Shown: positions 17,434-27,048 of the stretch, in pieces
Layout: the number at the start of each line of letters is the position of its first letter
Numbering within the stretch: position 1 is the stretch's first letter
Origin: an uncultured Opitutia bacterium
GTDB taxonomy: Bacteria; Verrucomicrobiota; Verrucomicrobiia; Opitutales; Opitutaceae
Direction of reading: 5' to 3'
NCBI GenBank assembly: GCA_903881475.1
Contig: CAIRTK010000055.1
Coordinates: forward strand, 1-64,000
DNA: 64,000 nt
Made by a program: the position numbers and the translations under genes
Notes under the pieces: model-generated
What the model was told of the DNA's origin: nothing
Database searches by the model: none
The model's input: only the letters and a program-made list of their open reading frames with translations

Positions 17434-18677
17434 TGAAATCCAGCGATCCCACCCCCGAAGATCTCCCCAAGGTCAGCCAGCGGACGCTGACGATCATCGC
17501 CGCCGTTCTCGTGCTGGCCCTGGCCGGCTTTTTCGTGCTCGGCTTCTGGCCGCGTCACAACCGCATCAAGGAACGCGAGGAGCTCGCCCGCACCCTCCGC
17601 GACCAGCCACTGGTCGTCCAAGTCGTCCATCCCCGGACCACGAAAAAACCGGTGACCCTCACGCTGCCCGCCGACGTCCGCGCCTACGCCGCCACGGCCC
17701 TCTACGCCCGCATCAATGGCTACCTCGCGTCGTGGAAGGCCGATATCAACGATCGCGTCAAACAGGGCGACGTCCTCGCCGTCATCGCCGCCCCGGACAC
17801 CGATGCCGACCTCGAGCAGGCCGAGGCCAACCTGAAACAACTCCAGACTAACTACGACCTGGCGCTGGCCACCGACCAGCGCTACCAGGGCCTGATTCCC
17901 ACGCAGGGCGTGACCCAGCAGCAGCTGGACCAGTTTCATTCCGCCGCCGAGCAGGCCAAGGCCGCCGTCGTATCCGCCGCTGCCGCTGTCGACCGGCTCA
18001 AGACGCTGGTGGGCTTTGAGACCATCCGGGCCCCGTTCGACGGCGTGGTCACCGCCCGAAACTATGACGTCGGTGCGCTGATTTCAGCTTCCAACATCGG
18101 TCCGGGCCAGGAATTGTTCGATGTCGCCGCCGATGACCGGCTCCGAGTCTACGTCAATGTGCCCCAGGCCTACGCGCCCCAGATCGCCTTCGACCAGCCC
18201 GTGACCCTGACGCTGGAGCAGAATTATCCAGGTCACAAATTTACCGGCTCGGTCCGGCGCTCATCCGGCACGCTCGACCCGGTGACGCGCACCCTGCGGA
18301 CCGAATTGGAATTCAAAAACGCGGATCCGCTCCGCCGCATCTTCCCCGGCATGTACGGCGAGGCAGTGTTCACTATCAAGCGCGAGGCGCCGGTCCTGAC
18401 CGTGCCCACCAGCGCGCTGCTCTTTGAAGGCGACGGAAAACTGGTCGCGGTGGTCAGCGCGGAAAACAAGATCCATTTCGCCAAGATTTCCCCGGGCAGC
18501 GATCATGGTACGGAAATCGAGGTCATCGCCGGCCTGAAAGGCGATGAATGGATCGTTTCGAACCCCGGCGAGCAACTGACGGAGGGCGTGACGGTTTCAC
18601 CCGTTTCCGACCCTCCCGCAAGCCCCGCGGCCGGTACTCCGCTGACGACGGCCCCCCTACCCGCGAACGAGAAGTGA
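17433..18677 (+). CDS. RND efflux periplasmic adaptor (membrane fusion protein)
   Basis: This 414-residue protein has an N-terminal membrane anchor (about 18-37). The two halves of a lipoyl-like domain flank a coiled-coil hairpin rich in Ala, Gln and Glu (about 120-190), and beta-barrel domains follow (FETIRAPFDGVVTARNYDVG; PTSALLFEGDGKLVAVV). It joins the pump encoded immediately upstream to the outer-membrane channel encoded six bases downstream. The start overlaps the pump stop by one base (TAATG). Confidence 0.92.
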   Translation: MKSSDPTPEDLPKVSQRTLTIIAAVLVLALAGFFVLGFWPRHNRIKEREELARTLRDQPLVVQVVHPRTTKKPVTLTLPADVRAYAATALYARINGYLASWKADINDRVKQGDVLAVIAAPDTDADLEQAEANLKQLQTNYDLALATDQRYQGLIPTQGVTQQQLDQFHSAAEQAKAAVVSAAAAVDRLKTLVGFETIRAPFDGVVTARNYDVGALISASNIGPGQELFDVAADDRLRVYVNVPQAYAPQIAFDQPVTLTLEQNYPGHKFTGSVRRSSGTLDPVTRTLRTELEFKNADPLRRIFPGMYGEAVFTIKREAPVLTVPTSALLFEGDGKLVAVVSAENKIHFAKISPGSDHGTEIEVIAGLKGDEWIVSNPGEQLTEGVTVSPVSDPPASPAAGTPLTTAPLPANEK

Positions 18678-18682
18678 GACCG

Positions 18683-20263
<1,581 letters not shown>

Positions 20264-20617
20264 CCTCTTCTGCAGGCATCGGCATTTTGACACCAAGGTC
20301 GTAAAGATCGCAAAGGACGAAACTAGTCACCGTGAGGCCTGAAGGTGGGCAGGCACGTCCCTCTGCCTGCATGGGCAAGTGCACAGCGATCGGTGAAGAT
20401 GCGATTACCACTTGCAGCACCGCAGGAAAATGCGGACACGGGACGTGTCCGACCACCCTCCCGATCCATTTGGACAAGTACCCAGCTCCGGCACTGCTTC
20501 GCGTCCTTTGCGCCCTTCGTGCATGACGTATGATCGTCTTCCGGTCGGGAGTTCGCCCTTGAGCAACCCCACCGACGCCGATTCGCTGCCGGCCATCGCC
20601 CCAATTGCGATCCACCC
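20264..20617. repeat. Repeat-rich intergenic region downstream of the efflux operon
   Basis: This 354-base stretch has no recognisable gene. It carries an outer inverted pair (CGCAAAGGACGAA near 20309 and its partner TTCGCGTCCTTTGCG near 20499), a GCAGGCA..TGCCTGC hairpin near 20349, and a compact palindrome, CGGACACGGGACGTGTCCG, at about 20433-20451. The combination resembles the CGCAAAG-type element at 5041. Confidence 0.6.
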
Positions 20618-20875
20618 ATGAGCCTCGAACTGAACAAGGAAGACCTTCCCGCCATCGTCGCGTCGCTGCAGCGCTATTTCCGCGAGGAACTCGACACCGA
20701 ACTGAGCGAGATGCGGGCCAAGTTCCTCCTCGACTACATCCAGAAGGAAATCGCCCCCTTCGCCTACAACCGCGGCGTCAACGACGCTGAACGCTACTTC
20801 CGCACCAAGGTCGAGGACCTGTCCGCCATCTGCTTCGAAGACGGCCTGACGTACTGGGTCGCCAAGCGGAAGTAA
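20618..20875 (+). CDS. DUF2164 family protein
   Basis: This 85-residue, highly charged protein matches DUF2164: an N-terminal helix LQRYFREELDTELSEMRAKFL, then IQKEIAPFAYNRGVNDAERYF, then a short aromatic tail ending in YWVAKRK. The function of the family is unknown. It is small, acidic to neutral and without signal peptide or membrane segment, so cytoplasmic. It stands alone between repeats and the remnant of an NHL-repeat gene. Confidence 0.85.
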   Translation: MSLELNKEDLPAIVASLQRYFREELDTELSEMRAKFLLDYIQKEIAPFAYNRGVNDAERYFRTKVEDLSAICFEDGLTYWVAKRK

Positions 20876-20933
20876 CCATCCACGTTATGCCTTGTTCGAT
20901 GCTCGGCCCATGTGAATTTCTAGGGGTTCCGAT

Positions 20934-22235
20934 TCAGTTCCACGGCACATCATAAACCTCGACCAGCACGGTGCCGGGCCCCGCACCGCGGCTGCTGACG
21001 ACCGCGGTGTAAGCGCCGGGATTGAGGACAATGACCATCGCGGCGTCGTTGCTGCCGAGAGGCAGATCAAAGGCTCCGGCGAGGGCATCGGCGGTCCTCA
21101 CCAGGTCGTCGTTCTTCCAGCCTGCATTCTGCGCGACTTGAACCGCGCCTTGAAAAATCTGCAGCTGCGGATCCACCAGGGCGCCGGGAACCCCGAAACC
21201 GGTGAGGCTCGGCCCGACCGCACGAATCAGAAGTTTCTTGGGCCGGGTACCTGATACCACCACGCCCAGGATCAACACCTGGTCGCCAGTGCCAGCCTGG
21301 CCGCGGGTCGATAAATTGACGAGCCCGGCTGACGGGCTGAAACCGTCGGTATCATAGACCTCGGCGAGGGACGTCCCAATGCCGCCGGTGATTGTCGCCG
21401 AATAGATGCCGGGATTGAGTGAGGCCAGCAGCGCCGAATCCCCGCTGTTGGGCGCAAAGCTGAAAGCGCCGACCTTCATGGCGGCTGCCGCCAGGTTGGC
21501 GGCGTTCGCTGACGTGCTCCACCCTTGGTTGGAGGCGAGGACATTGGATCCTTGGTAAAGAGTCAGGACCGGCTGGCTGATCGGACCGGTGATGCCGTAG
21601 CTTGCCAACGTCGGGCCGGCCGCGCGAAGGAGGACGGATTTGGGCGTGGTGCCTGAAACAACAAAGCCCGCGATCAGCGTAGCGGATCCGGCGCCGACTT
21701 GGCCTCGGCTCGAGATGTTGGCGAGGCTGGCGGTCGCCTGAACGTGGAATCCCTGAACGATCACGTGCGAACCATAGTCGGCGACGTATAAATTATCGTT
21801 CGCATCCAACGCCACGCCGAACGGCTCCTGGAATTGATTTCCGCTCCTCGATAGGGTTTGGACAATGCCTGCCGCGGTGATATGACGAATCCCAGCATTC
21901 GTTTCCGCTCCATCCGCCACGTCGATGCTGCCGTCGCGTTCGACCACTACGCCGTAAGGCATGGAAAACTGTGCGCTCGCTGCGGGACCATCGATATCAC
22001 CCGCAACACCCGGTGTTCCGGCCAGCGTGGTCACGACGCCACCGGGTGTTATTTTCCGGATGGTGTTGTTGCCAGAGTCCGCAACAATCAGGTTGCCGCT
22101 CCCATCGAATGTCACGCCCGAGGGCCAATAAAAGCGGGCAGCCGCGCCTGTTCCATCCGCCGTACCGGCGCTGCCGGCTGTGCCCGCCAAGGTAGTCACG
22201 ATTCCCGCAGGGGTGATCTTCCGAATCGTGAAGTT
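20934..22235 (-). pseudogene. NHL-repeat surface protein, 5' end lost at the island junction
   Basis: About 433 residues of host-like protein are readable. They comprise at least three NHL beta-propeller blades (each with the pattern GVxxDxxGNLxVADxxNxxIRKIT and TLAGT) and two tandem C-terminal domains of roughly 120 residues. The C-terminal domains run from NISSRGQVGAGSATLIAGF and from NLSTRGQAGTGDQVLILGV and end in VEVYD-type motifs. The C-terminal pair is typical of verrucomicrobial secreted proteins. There is no signal peptide: the frame continues upstream of 22236 only through out-of-frame DnaB-like sequence. The gene therefore lost its 5' portion. Confidence 0.8.
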
Positions 22236-22480
22236 AGCCTGTTGGCCGGCGAGTAGAAAGCAGCGCCGGGCAGCTTGGCGTTGATGCACTTTGCAATCGT
22301 CTCATCGCCGTCCAGCAAGCAGCACGAAAGGAGATATTCCTCGGCCTCGATACTGTGCGGCGGCAGCTTGACCCTCGATCCTATGGGTGAAGCCGTCGCC
22401 GTGGTTGGTGATGCTGTTTTAGCGAGAGCGCCCGGGAGTGAAGCCCCTGCGGCGCTTTCTCTTTTATCGGGGTCGTTCAT
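22196..22480 (-). pseudogene. DnaB-type replicative helicase fragment, N-terminal stub
   Basis: From ATG 22480 the frame reads a Ser/Ala-rich leader and then LPPHSIEAEEYLLSCCLLDG...AFYSPANRL, the opening of the DnaB N-terminal domain. Homology stops at about 22237. The last dozen codons are read from the NHL gene in the wrong frame. No RecA-like helicase core remains. The start overlaps the stop of the upstream HTH gene (ATGA), so it belonged to the same small operon. Such helicases are common in phage satellites and integrative islands. Confidence 0.7.
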
Positions 22481-22671
22481 GGCGCGCTTTTCCCCACCGT
22501 GAATTTGCCGAGTGCGGCATCGACCTCGTGCGGCACAAACCGGATCACTCTTTCCGTGATCTTGCAGAACGGGATGCGCCGGGACGCCATCCATGAACTG
22601 ATCGTCCTGATGCTCACGCCAAGGCGCGCGGCGAGCTGTTGCTTGGTTTCGTACTCTGTTGGGGCGTTCAT
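22477..22671 (-). CDS. AlpA/excisionase-like helix-turn-helix protein
   Basis: This 64-residue protein has a compact HTH: KQQLAARLGVSIRTISSWM followed by a small wing (RIPFCKITERVIRFVPHEV). This is the MerR-like fold of AlpA regulators and recombination directionality factors. It probably controls excision or the helicase operon of the element. It is coupled by four-base overlaps to the HTH gene upstream and the DnaB stub downstream. Confidence 0.72.
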   Translation of the reverse strand: MNAPTEYETKQQLAARLGVSIRTISSWMASRRIPFCKITERVIRFVPHEVDAALGKFTVGKSAP

Positions 22672-22865
22672 GTGAGTTTGAACAGCTCAGAACCACGGAT
22701 ACGGAACGGACGGCCTTGGCCGCTGATTTTTCCGAGGCGAACAGCCCTTTGGATCGTGCTCGGTTGGACATGAAGGAGGCTTGCGGCCTCCGGTGTAGTA
22801 TAAACGGCATCTGCCAAGATTTGAACGTTTGCCGTCGGGTTTGGTTGATTTTTGTGCGCTTGCAT
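22668..22865 (-). CDS. Second excisionase/AlpA-like helix-turn-helix protein
   Basis: About 65 residues with an HTH of the form YTTPEAASLLHVQPSTIQRAVRLGKISG followed by PFRIRGSEL, the excisionase wing. I use the ATG at 22865; an earlier in-frame ATG at 22895 would leave only three bases to the divergent gene starting at 22899. The two tandem HTH proteins could be a directionality factor and an operon regulator. Function inferred from fold and context. Confidence 0.68.
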   Translation of the reverse strand: MQAHKNQPNPTANVQILADAVYTTPEAASLLHVQPSTIQRAVRLGKISGQGRPFRIRGSELFKLT

Positions 22866-22898
22866 CAACTTAGCTCCAAACGTCAATCTTGTCACACC

Positions 22899-23465
22899 AT
22901 GAGAGGGAGACTGACAAAGACCAAGGCGGCCAATGCTGCGGGACTATCCCGGCGGACGGTGATTCGCTATGCGAAGGCTAAGCTTATTTCCGAGGACAGA
23001 GATGGCCGCGTCCTTTTAGCCGAAATCGAGACGGCCATGCGTCGGCAGAATTACCAGCGCGGCGACGGCAAGGACGGCATTATTAAGGTCACAGCCAAGC
23101 CCTTCGCTTTTTGGCCAAAAGGTTTGGTGCCAAAGGCGCCGCCCGATGAAGAAAAAGTGAAAAACATCAAAGCCGAAATCGCCGGGCTCATGTTAGAGCT
23201 GCGCGATGAGGTGGGAGAGGAGCGTGCTATGCTTCTATTTTCTTTGCACGCCGACATTAGCCGCCAGTCGGGACCGGCAGCATACTTTGCCTTTATTCAG
23301 CTGATGGCCGGCGACCGAAGCTTGGACAAGACTCGCAGCAAGCAAGCGGTGCAGCAGGAGCGTAAGCGCATCCTCGCACGCCTAGCGCCTTTTCCCCAAT
23401 TCAACAAAATTAAAGGCCAACTACTTGCTTTCTGGGGAGTAAGGCGGACTACCGTGGCGGCTTGA
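22899..23465 (+). CDS. HTH-containing protein of the mobile element, function unknown
   Basis: A 188-residue basic protein transcribed away from the AlpA-like genes. Residues 6-35 (KTKAANAAGLSRRTVIRYAKAKLI) look like a DNA-binding helix-turn-helix. The rest is helical, with charged segments (KVKNIKAEIAGLMLELRDEVGEE and a C-terminal basic helix). Its base composition is less GC-rich than that of the neighbouring housekeeping genes. The divergent layout resembles a phage-type regulatory switch, but I do not recognise the family. Confidence 0.65.
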   Translation: MRGRLTKTKAANAAGLSRRTVIRYAKAKLISEDRDGRVLLAEIETAMRRQNYQRGDGKDGIIKVTAKPFAFWPKGLVPKAPPDEEKVKNIKAEIAGLMLELRDEVGEERAMLLFSLHADISRQSGPAAYFAFIQLMAGDRSLDKTRSKQAVQQERKRILARLAPFPQFNKIKGQLLAFWGVRRTTVAA

Positions 23466-23532
23466 TCTCGAAGTAAGCCTGGCCGTCCAGTTGCGCGGAA
23501 CAGACCCGGAGGCGCTTCGATGTCTCAAACGC

Positions 23533-24798
23533 CTATCCCTGCGCCTTCATCGGGATAACCTCGGCCTCAGCCTCGGGGCCGGGCATGATTTCCCAATATG
23601 CTTTAGCCGCCGAGGGTGAAACAAGGTTGCGGTAGTGTGCGAACACCATGCGCGGCGAGTTGCCCATTTCGAGCGCGACCTCGGCAGCGGACTTGCAGAC
23701 CGGCAAGCGATAGCTGCCGAAGGAATGCCGAAGCGCATTGTGCTTCCACGTTACGCCCGCCCCACCCTTCTCCACCGGCTTCTCTGCGGCCTTCTGCACA
23801 ATCAGCTGCGTCTTGATCCACTTGCAGACCGGACCGCGCTTGGTCTGGTACGGCAGGAGCCAAGCGAGAAGATTTTCGCTCATTGGTATGATGCGCCGCT
23901 GCGCCGTCTTGGCCTTCTTGGCCTTAACCTCGATGAACTTTTCGGCAAAGTTCACGTCGGCCCAATCCAGCCGCACAATCTCGGCAGACCGTAGTCCAGC
24001 GAAGGCGGCAATTGCCACGAAAGGGAGTTCCTCTTTCCGCACAGCCCCGAGAATCGCCTTCACTTCGGCAGGCGTGAAGATTTCGACCTCGGCATCCGTC
24101 ACTTTCGCCTTGGCGGTCAGGTGTGCCTCGGTTGCCCGGTCGCGGGGAAGATAACCGGCCCGCTTGGCGTAGCTGAAAAGCGTGGTGATCTCGCTGCGGA
24201 AGTTATTCCGCGAGCGGGCGCCGACGTTCAGGCCGCGCAGCCAGCGGTCGATCTCGGGCGCCGTGATAGTGCCGATGGGCTTCTGGAAATCGCCTGAGAA
24301 CTTTGCGCCGCGCAGACGCATCTGCTTCAAATAGACCTCTGATGCCCCATCCTTCCGCTTCGCGGCCAGCATTTCCTCCAATAGCTCACCGGGACGGCGC
24401 GGTGGCATATCGGGGTCAAAGTGCCGGGTGAAGTATTCGACGGCCTCCACGATGGTCGCCTTGCCGTTCAGGCGGCGATGCGCGTTCAGGTATTGCTCGG
24501 CCATGGTGTGAAGGGAAACACCGGCCTTGTCGGCCAGCATTCGGGCCGCCACGTAGGCATCACGGTCGCCCGTGGTCAGCGTGAGAACCTGCGCGGCTCC
24601 GTTGGCTAGTTTGGTGAGGACGACGCGGGCCTCGACATTTGCATCGTCGAGACTGGCGAAGTTCTGGCGCTTGCGCTCGCCGGCCAAGCTATAAACCAAG
24701 GTGAAGATTACCCGGCCTCGGTTAGTCCCGCGGTAGATTTTCACCGAGGCCGAGCCTTCGGTTAACACCATCGGAAATTCATCTTTTTTCTTCGCCAT
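23533..24798 (-). CDS. Tyrosine recombinase/integrase
   Basis: A 421-residue site-specific integrase. The N-terminal 100 residues are arm-binding-like, then comes a SAM-like core-binding domain (about 150-240, with TAPEIDRWLRGLN) and a catalytic domain. In the catalytic domain AGLRSAEIVRLDW carries the first Arg, KHNALRHSFGSY carries His-x2-Arg, and SPRMVFAHYRN carries the distal His and the nucleophilic Tyr. All key residues are present, so the enzyme could be functional. It starts 54 bases from the 3' end of tRNA-Gly, the standard position for a tRNA-integrating element. Confidence 0.9.
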   Translation of the reverse strand: MAKKKDEFPMVLTEGSASVKIYRGTNRGRVIFTLVYSLAGERKRQNFASLDDANVEARVVLTKLANGAAQVLTLTTGDRDAYVAARMLADKAGVSLHTMAEQYLNAHRRLNGKATIVEAVEYFTRHFDPDMPPRRPGELLEEMLAAKRKDGASEVYLKQMRLRGAKFSGDFQKPIGTITAPEIDRWLRGLNVGARSRNNFRSEITTLFSYAKRAGYLPRDRATEAHLTAKAKVTDAEVEIFTPAEVKAILGAVRKEELPFVAIAAFAGLRSAEIVRLDWADVNFAEKFIEVKAKKAKTAQRRIIPMSENLLAWLLPYQTKRGPVCKWIKTQLIVQKAAEKPVEKGGAGVTWKHNALRHSFGSYRLPVCKSAAEVALEMGNSPRMVFAHYRNLVSPSAAKAYWEIMPGPEAEAEVIPMKAQG

Positions 24799-24852
24799 GC
24801 CGCCAATCTGTCATGCAGGCGTCATGCAATCAATCTTTTTCCGTTTTATCAT

Positions 24853-24926
24853 TGGTGCGGGCGGCGGGAGTCGAACCCGCCTCTCATGCTTGGGAAGCAC
24901 ACATATTACCGATATACTACGCCCGC
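24853..24926 (-). tRNA. tRNA-Gly (anticodon CCC)
   Basis: On the minus strand the acceptor arms GCGGGCG and CGCCCGC pair fully. The anticodon loop is TTCCCAA (anticodon CCC, reading GGG) on a five-pair stem with wobbles, and the T arm is GCGGG-TTCGACT-CCCGC. Discriminator A is followed by an encoded CCA (24853-24855). The gene is intact despite the neighbouring integrase. Confidence 0.95.
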
Positions 24927-24970
24927 AAGACAACCGCCGAAACAAAAAGGAGATCGCCGACCGGCCGCAA

Positions 24971-25570
24971 TCACGAATACGCCCGCCGGCCATCCAGGGC
25001 GCTTTTCAGGGTGACCGAGTCCGCGTACAGCACGCCGCCGCCGCTCGGCAGGCCGAAGCCAATCCGCGTGGTCTTCACCGGCCGCCCCGTGGCCGCCAGT
25101 TGCTCCGTGAGATAGTGACACGTCGCCTCGCCTTCGACGTCGTTCGAGAGCGCGAGGATCAGCTCCGTCACCTCCCCTGTCGCTACGCGCGCCAGCAGCG
25201 ATGCAAAATTCAGGTCGTTGGGACCCACGCCGTGGATCGGCGAAAGTTTCCCGTGCAACACATGATAGGCCCCGCGGTACGCGCCGCTCCGCTCCAGCGC
25301 CACAAGGTCAGGCACGTGCTCCACGACGCAGACGACCGAGCCGTCGCGCCGCTCATCGGCACAGATCGCGCACAGCTCGCCCTCGGCCAAGTTGCCGCAA
25401 CGTGTGCAGCGCCGCACCGAGCGGGCCGCTTCCTCCAGCGCTGCCACCAGCAAGGGCAGCCGCTCCGGCTTTTCCACCAGCAGATTCAGCGCAATCCGCT
25501 CCGACGACCGGTAGCCCAGCCCCGGCAGTTGCTTCAGGTGCTTCTGCAGTTTCTCAAACGCGGGGGTCAT
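24971..25570 (-). CDS. recR: Recombination mediator RecR
   Basis: This 199-residue protein has the full RecR architecture: an N-terminal HhH region (LKQLPGLGYRSSERIALNLL), a four-cysteine zinc finger (CTRCGNLAEGELCAIC), a Toprim domain (VVEHVPDLVALERSG; ALSNDVEGEAT) and a C-terminal GFGLPSGGGVLYAD segment. With RecF/RecO it loads RecA on SSB-coated DNA at gaps. It follows ybaB, the usual bacterial neighbour, with an 80-base palindromic spacer between. Confidence 0.95.
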   Translation of the reverse strand: MTPAFEKLQKHLKQLPGLGYRSSERIALNLLVEKPERLPLLVAALEEAARSVRRCTRCGNLAEGELCAICADERRDGSVVCVVEHVPDLVALERSGAYRGAYHVLHGKLSPIHGVGPNDLNFASLLARVATGEVTELILALSNDVEGEATCHYLTEQLAATGRPVKTTRIGFGLPSGGGVLYADSVTLKSALDGRRAYS

Positions 25571-25650
25571 TCGATTTCGGATTTCGGATACCGGAGACCG
25601 GATTGGGCCGGCCGACCGATCCGTCATCCGGTTTCCGTCATCCGAAATTG
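25571..25650. repeat. Imperfect inverted repeat between ybaB and recR
   Basis: TTTCGGATACCGGAGACCGG on the left pairs imperfectly with CCGGTTTCCGTCATCCGAAA on the right. The left half contains the 12-mer GGATACCGGAGA (25586-25597), which recurs on the minus strand inside the UvrA paralogue (62226-62237). Confidence 0.7.
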
Positions 25651-25959
25651 TCAGAACGCTCCCGGCAGCTTGAACGCCGATGTCACCTTTTCCATCTCGG
25701 CGTCGTTGTAGGTCTTCGCCTGCTTGGCGGCGTCCTGCACGGCGGCGAGCAGCGTGTCCGCGACCGTCTTCGCGTCCTCCTTCAGGAACTCCGGGTCCAG
25801 CGTGAGAGCGAGAAACTTGCCCGCGCCGTTGATCTTGAGCTTCACCGCGCCGCCGCCGGTGGTGACCTCGATTTCCTTGGCTTCGAGCTGGGTCTGGAGC
25901 GCCTCGATGCCGCGCTGCATTTTCTGGGCTTGTTTGAGAAGGGTGCCTACGCCGGCCAT
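25651..25959 (-). CDS. ybaB: YbaB/EbfC nucleoid-associated protein
   Basis: This 102-residue protein has the YbaB pattern: an N-terminal coiled helix (LLKQAQKMQRGIEALQTQLEA), a beta core with VTTGGGAVKLKINGAG, and a C-terminal helix (DTLLAAVQDAAKQAKTYNDAEM). Homologues form dimers that bind DNA and are usually encoded directly upstream of recR, as here. Confidence 0.93.
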   Translation of the reverse strand: MAGVGTLLKQAQKMQRGIEALQTQLEAKEIEVTTGGGAVKLKINGAGKFLALTLDPEFLKEDAKTVADTLLAAVQDAAKQAKTYNDAEMEKVTSAFKLPGAF

Positions 25960-26063
25960 GGTGGGATGTGGGTTAGGAGGTGATAGTGAGAGTGAGAGCT
26001 AGAGTGGGAGGCTGAACTTCACTTCGGTCGGAATGACAAGGCGGTAGGAGAACACGCCTTTGT
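25960..26063. repeat. Intergenic spacer with a dispersed-repeat look
   Basis: The spacer holds a direct-repeat purine tract (GTGAGAGTGAGAGCTAGAG) and the word CTTCACTTCGGTCGGAATGACA split across 26018-26039. That word resembles short dispersed repeats seen between genes in many bacterial genomes. No gene is recognised. Confidence 0.4.
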
Positions 26064-27029
26064 TCAATGCGACAACAAATTTGCGTAGCCTTCCCGGAAA
26101 CTCGGAAACCGCGGCTGCCAGCCGAGGGCCGCCTTGAGCCGGGTGTTGACGATGATCCGGTCGGGCACCACGCCACGCCGTCCGGCCACCGGCAGGCCGC
26201 TAAACCGGGGCGCAGGGACGCCGAGCTGCGCCGCCAGCCACGCGGCCACCTCGGCCTTCGTCGCCGCACCGTCATCCGCCACGTTGAATACGCCGCCGTC
26301 CACGGTCGCTGGCGCTCCGAATCCCGCCCAGATCGCTGCGCAGATGTCGTCACGGTGGATCAGGTTCAGATGGTGCCCGCCATTCCCCGACACCTCGCCG
26401 GCGCGGACCTGGTCGATCAGATGATGCCGGCCCGGGCCATAGATCCCGGCCAGGCGAAGCACAAAGGCCCGATTGGTGAAGCGAGGTAAGGGCACCCCGC
26501 CCACAGTTCTTGGCTCCGACTCCGATGTGGGGCGGGTGCCCCCACCCGCCAGTCCGTCGAGCAGCAGCCGCTCGGTCTCCACCAGCACCGCCGCGCGCTC
26601 ATCGCGGCCGGAGACCGGCGCCGACTCATCTACCCGCACACCGCCGTCCTGTGGGTAAACCGAGGTACTGCTCGTATAGACCAGGGTGCCGGCCGGACCA
26701 CGCGCTTTCGCCCATGTCAGGATCGACTTCATGCCCTCAAGGTAGCTGCGCCGGTAGCCCTCCACTCCGCCGCCGCCCGAGCTCACGGCGTTGAGCACGA
26801 ACTCCGCCCCGCCCAGGATCGCCCCATGCCAGGCGTCGCCCGCAAGGTCGGCCACGACCGTCTCGATGCCGGCCGCGCGCAGGGCAGCGGCCTTCTCCCC
26901 GTTTCGCGTCAGCGCCGTGACCCGCAGCCCCCGCACCAGCGCCTGCCGGGCGACTTCGCCGCCGACATACCCGCAGCCGAAGACCACGAGGCGCTTTCCT
27001 GCAAAATTTCCGTGGGCTTCCGGGTTCAT
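26064..27029 (-). CDS. NAD-dependent epimerase/SDR family protein with an in-frame repeat
   Basis: A 321-residue Rossmann protein of the extended SDR type. The nucleotide motif is GCGYVGGEVARQAL (18-31), the catalytic region VYTSSTSVYP supplies Ser and Tyr, and the late motif is LIHRDDICAAIW. It resembles YeeZ-type sugar-nucleotide epimerase-like proteins; the substrate is unknown. Residues of about 160-181 (TRPTSESEPRTVGGVPLP) are the translation of a palindromic element and are absent from the fold as I know it. They sit just before the strand AFVLRLAGIYGPG. The catalytic core appears intact. Confidence 0.82.
   Translation of the reverse strand: MNPEAHGNFAGKRLVVFGCGYVGGEVARQALVRGLRVTALTRNGEKAAALRAAGIETVVADLAGDAWHGAILGGAEFVLNAVSSGGGGVEGYRRSYLEGMKSILTWAKARGPAGTLVYTSSTSVYPQDGGVRVDESAPVSGRDERAAVLVETERLLLDGLAGGGTRPTSESEPRTVGGVPLPRFTNRAFVLRLAGIYGPGRHHLIDQVRAGEVSGNGGHHLNLIHRDDICAAIWAGFGAPATVDGGVFNVADDGAATKAEVAAWLAAQLGVPAPRFSGLPVAGRRGVVPDRIIVNTRLKAALGWQPRFPSFREGYANLLSH
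26488..26545. repeat. Palindromic element inside the SDR gene
   Basis: Arms GGGCACCCCGCCCACA (26490-26505) and TGTGGGGCGGGTGCCC (26526-26541) are reverse complements except for two positions, with a 20-base centre containing CTCCGACTCCGA. The element keeps the reading frame open on the minus strand. Confidence 0.8.
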
Positions 27030-27048
27030 GCCTGCTCCACTGACTCAC

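Larger units (their letters stand above)
22236..24852. mobile_element. Remnant integrative element beside tRNA-Gly(CCC)
   Basis: The region contains an integrase gene next to the 3' end of a tRNA gene, two AlpA-like HTH genes, a divergent HTH gene and a helicase stub, in the arrangement of phage satellites or small integrative islands. The right boundary is presumably the tRNA 3' end at 24853. The left boundary is taken as the junction with the NHL gene near 22236. I found no copy of the tRNA 3' sequence at the left junction, so this end may result from a deletion and not from integration. Confidence 0.65.

Noticed and set aside
20264-20617. A small gene in the spacer after the efflux operon.
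   Set aside because: Short frames on both strands are made of the inverted repeats and show no family resemblance or ribosome-binding site.
22230-22500. Possible left attachment site of the island (a copy of the tRNA-Gly 3' end).
   Set aside because: The closest match (CGGGAGTGAAGCCCCTGC near 22433) differs from the tRNA sequence at several positions and lies inside the helicase stub, so it is not convincing.
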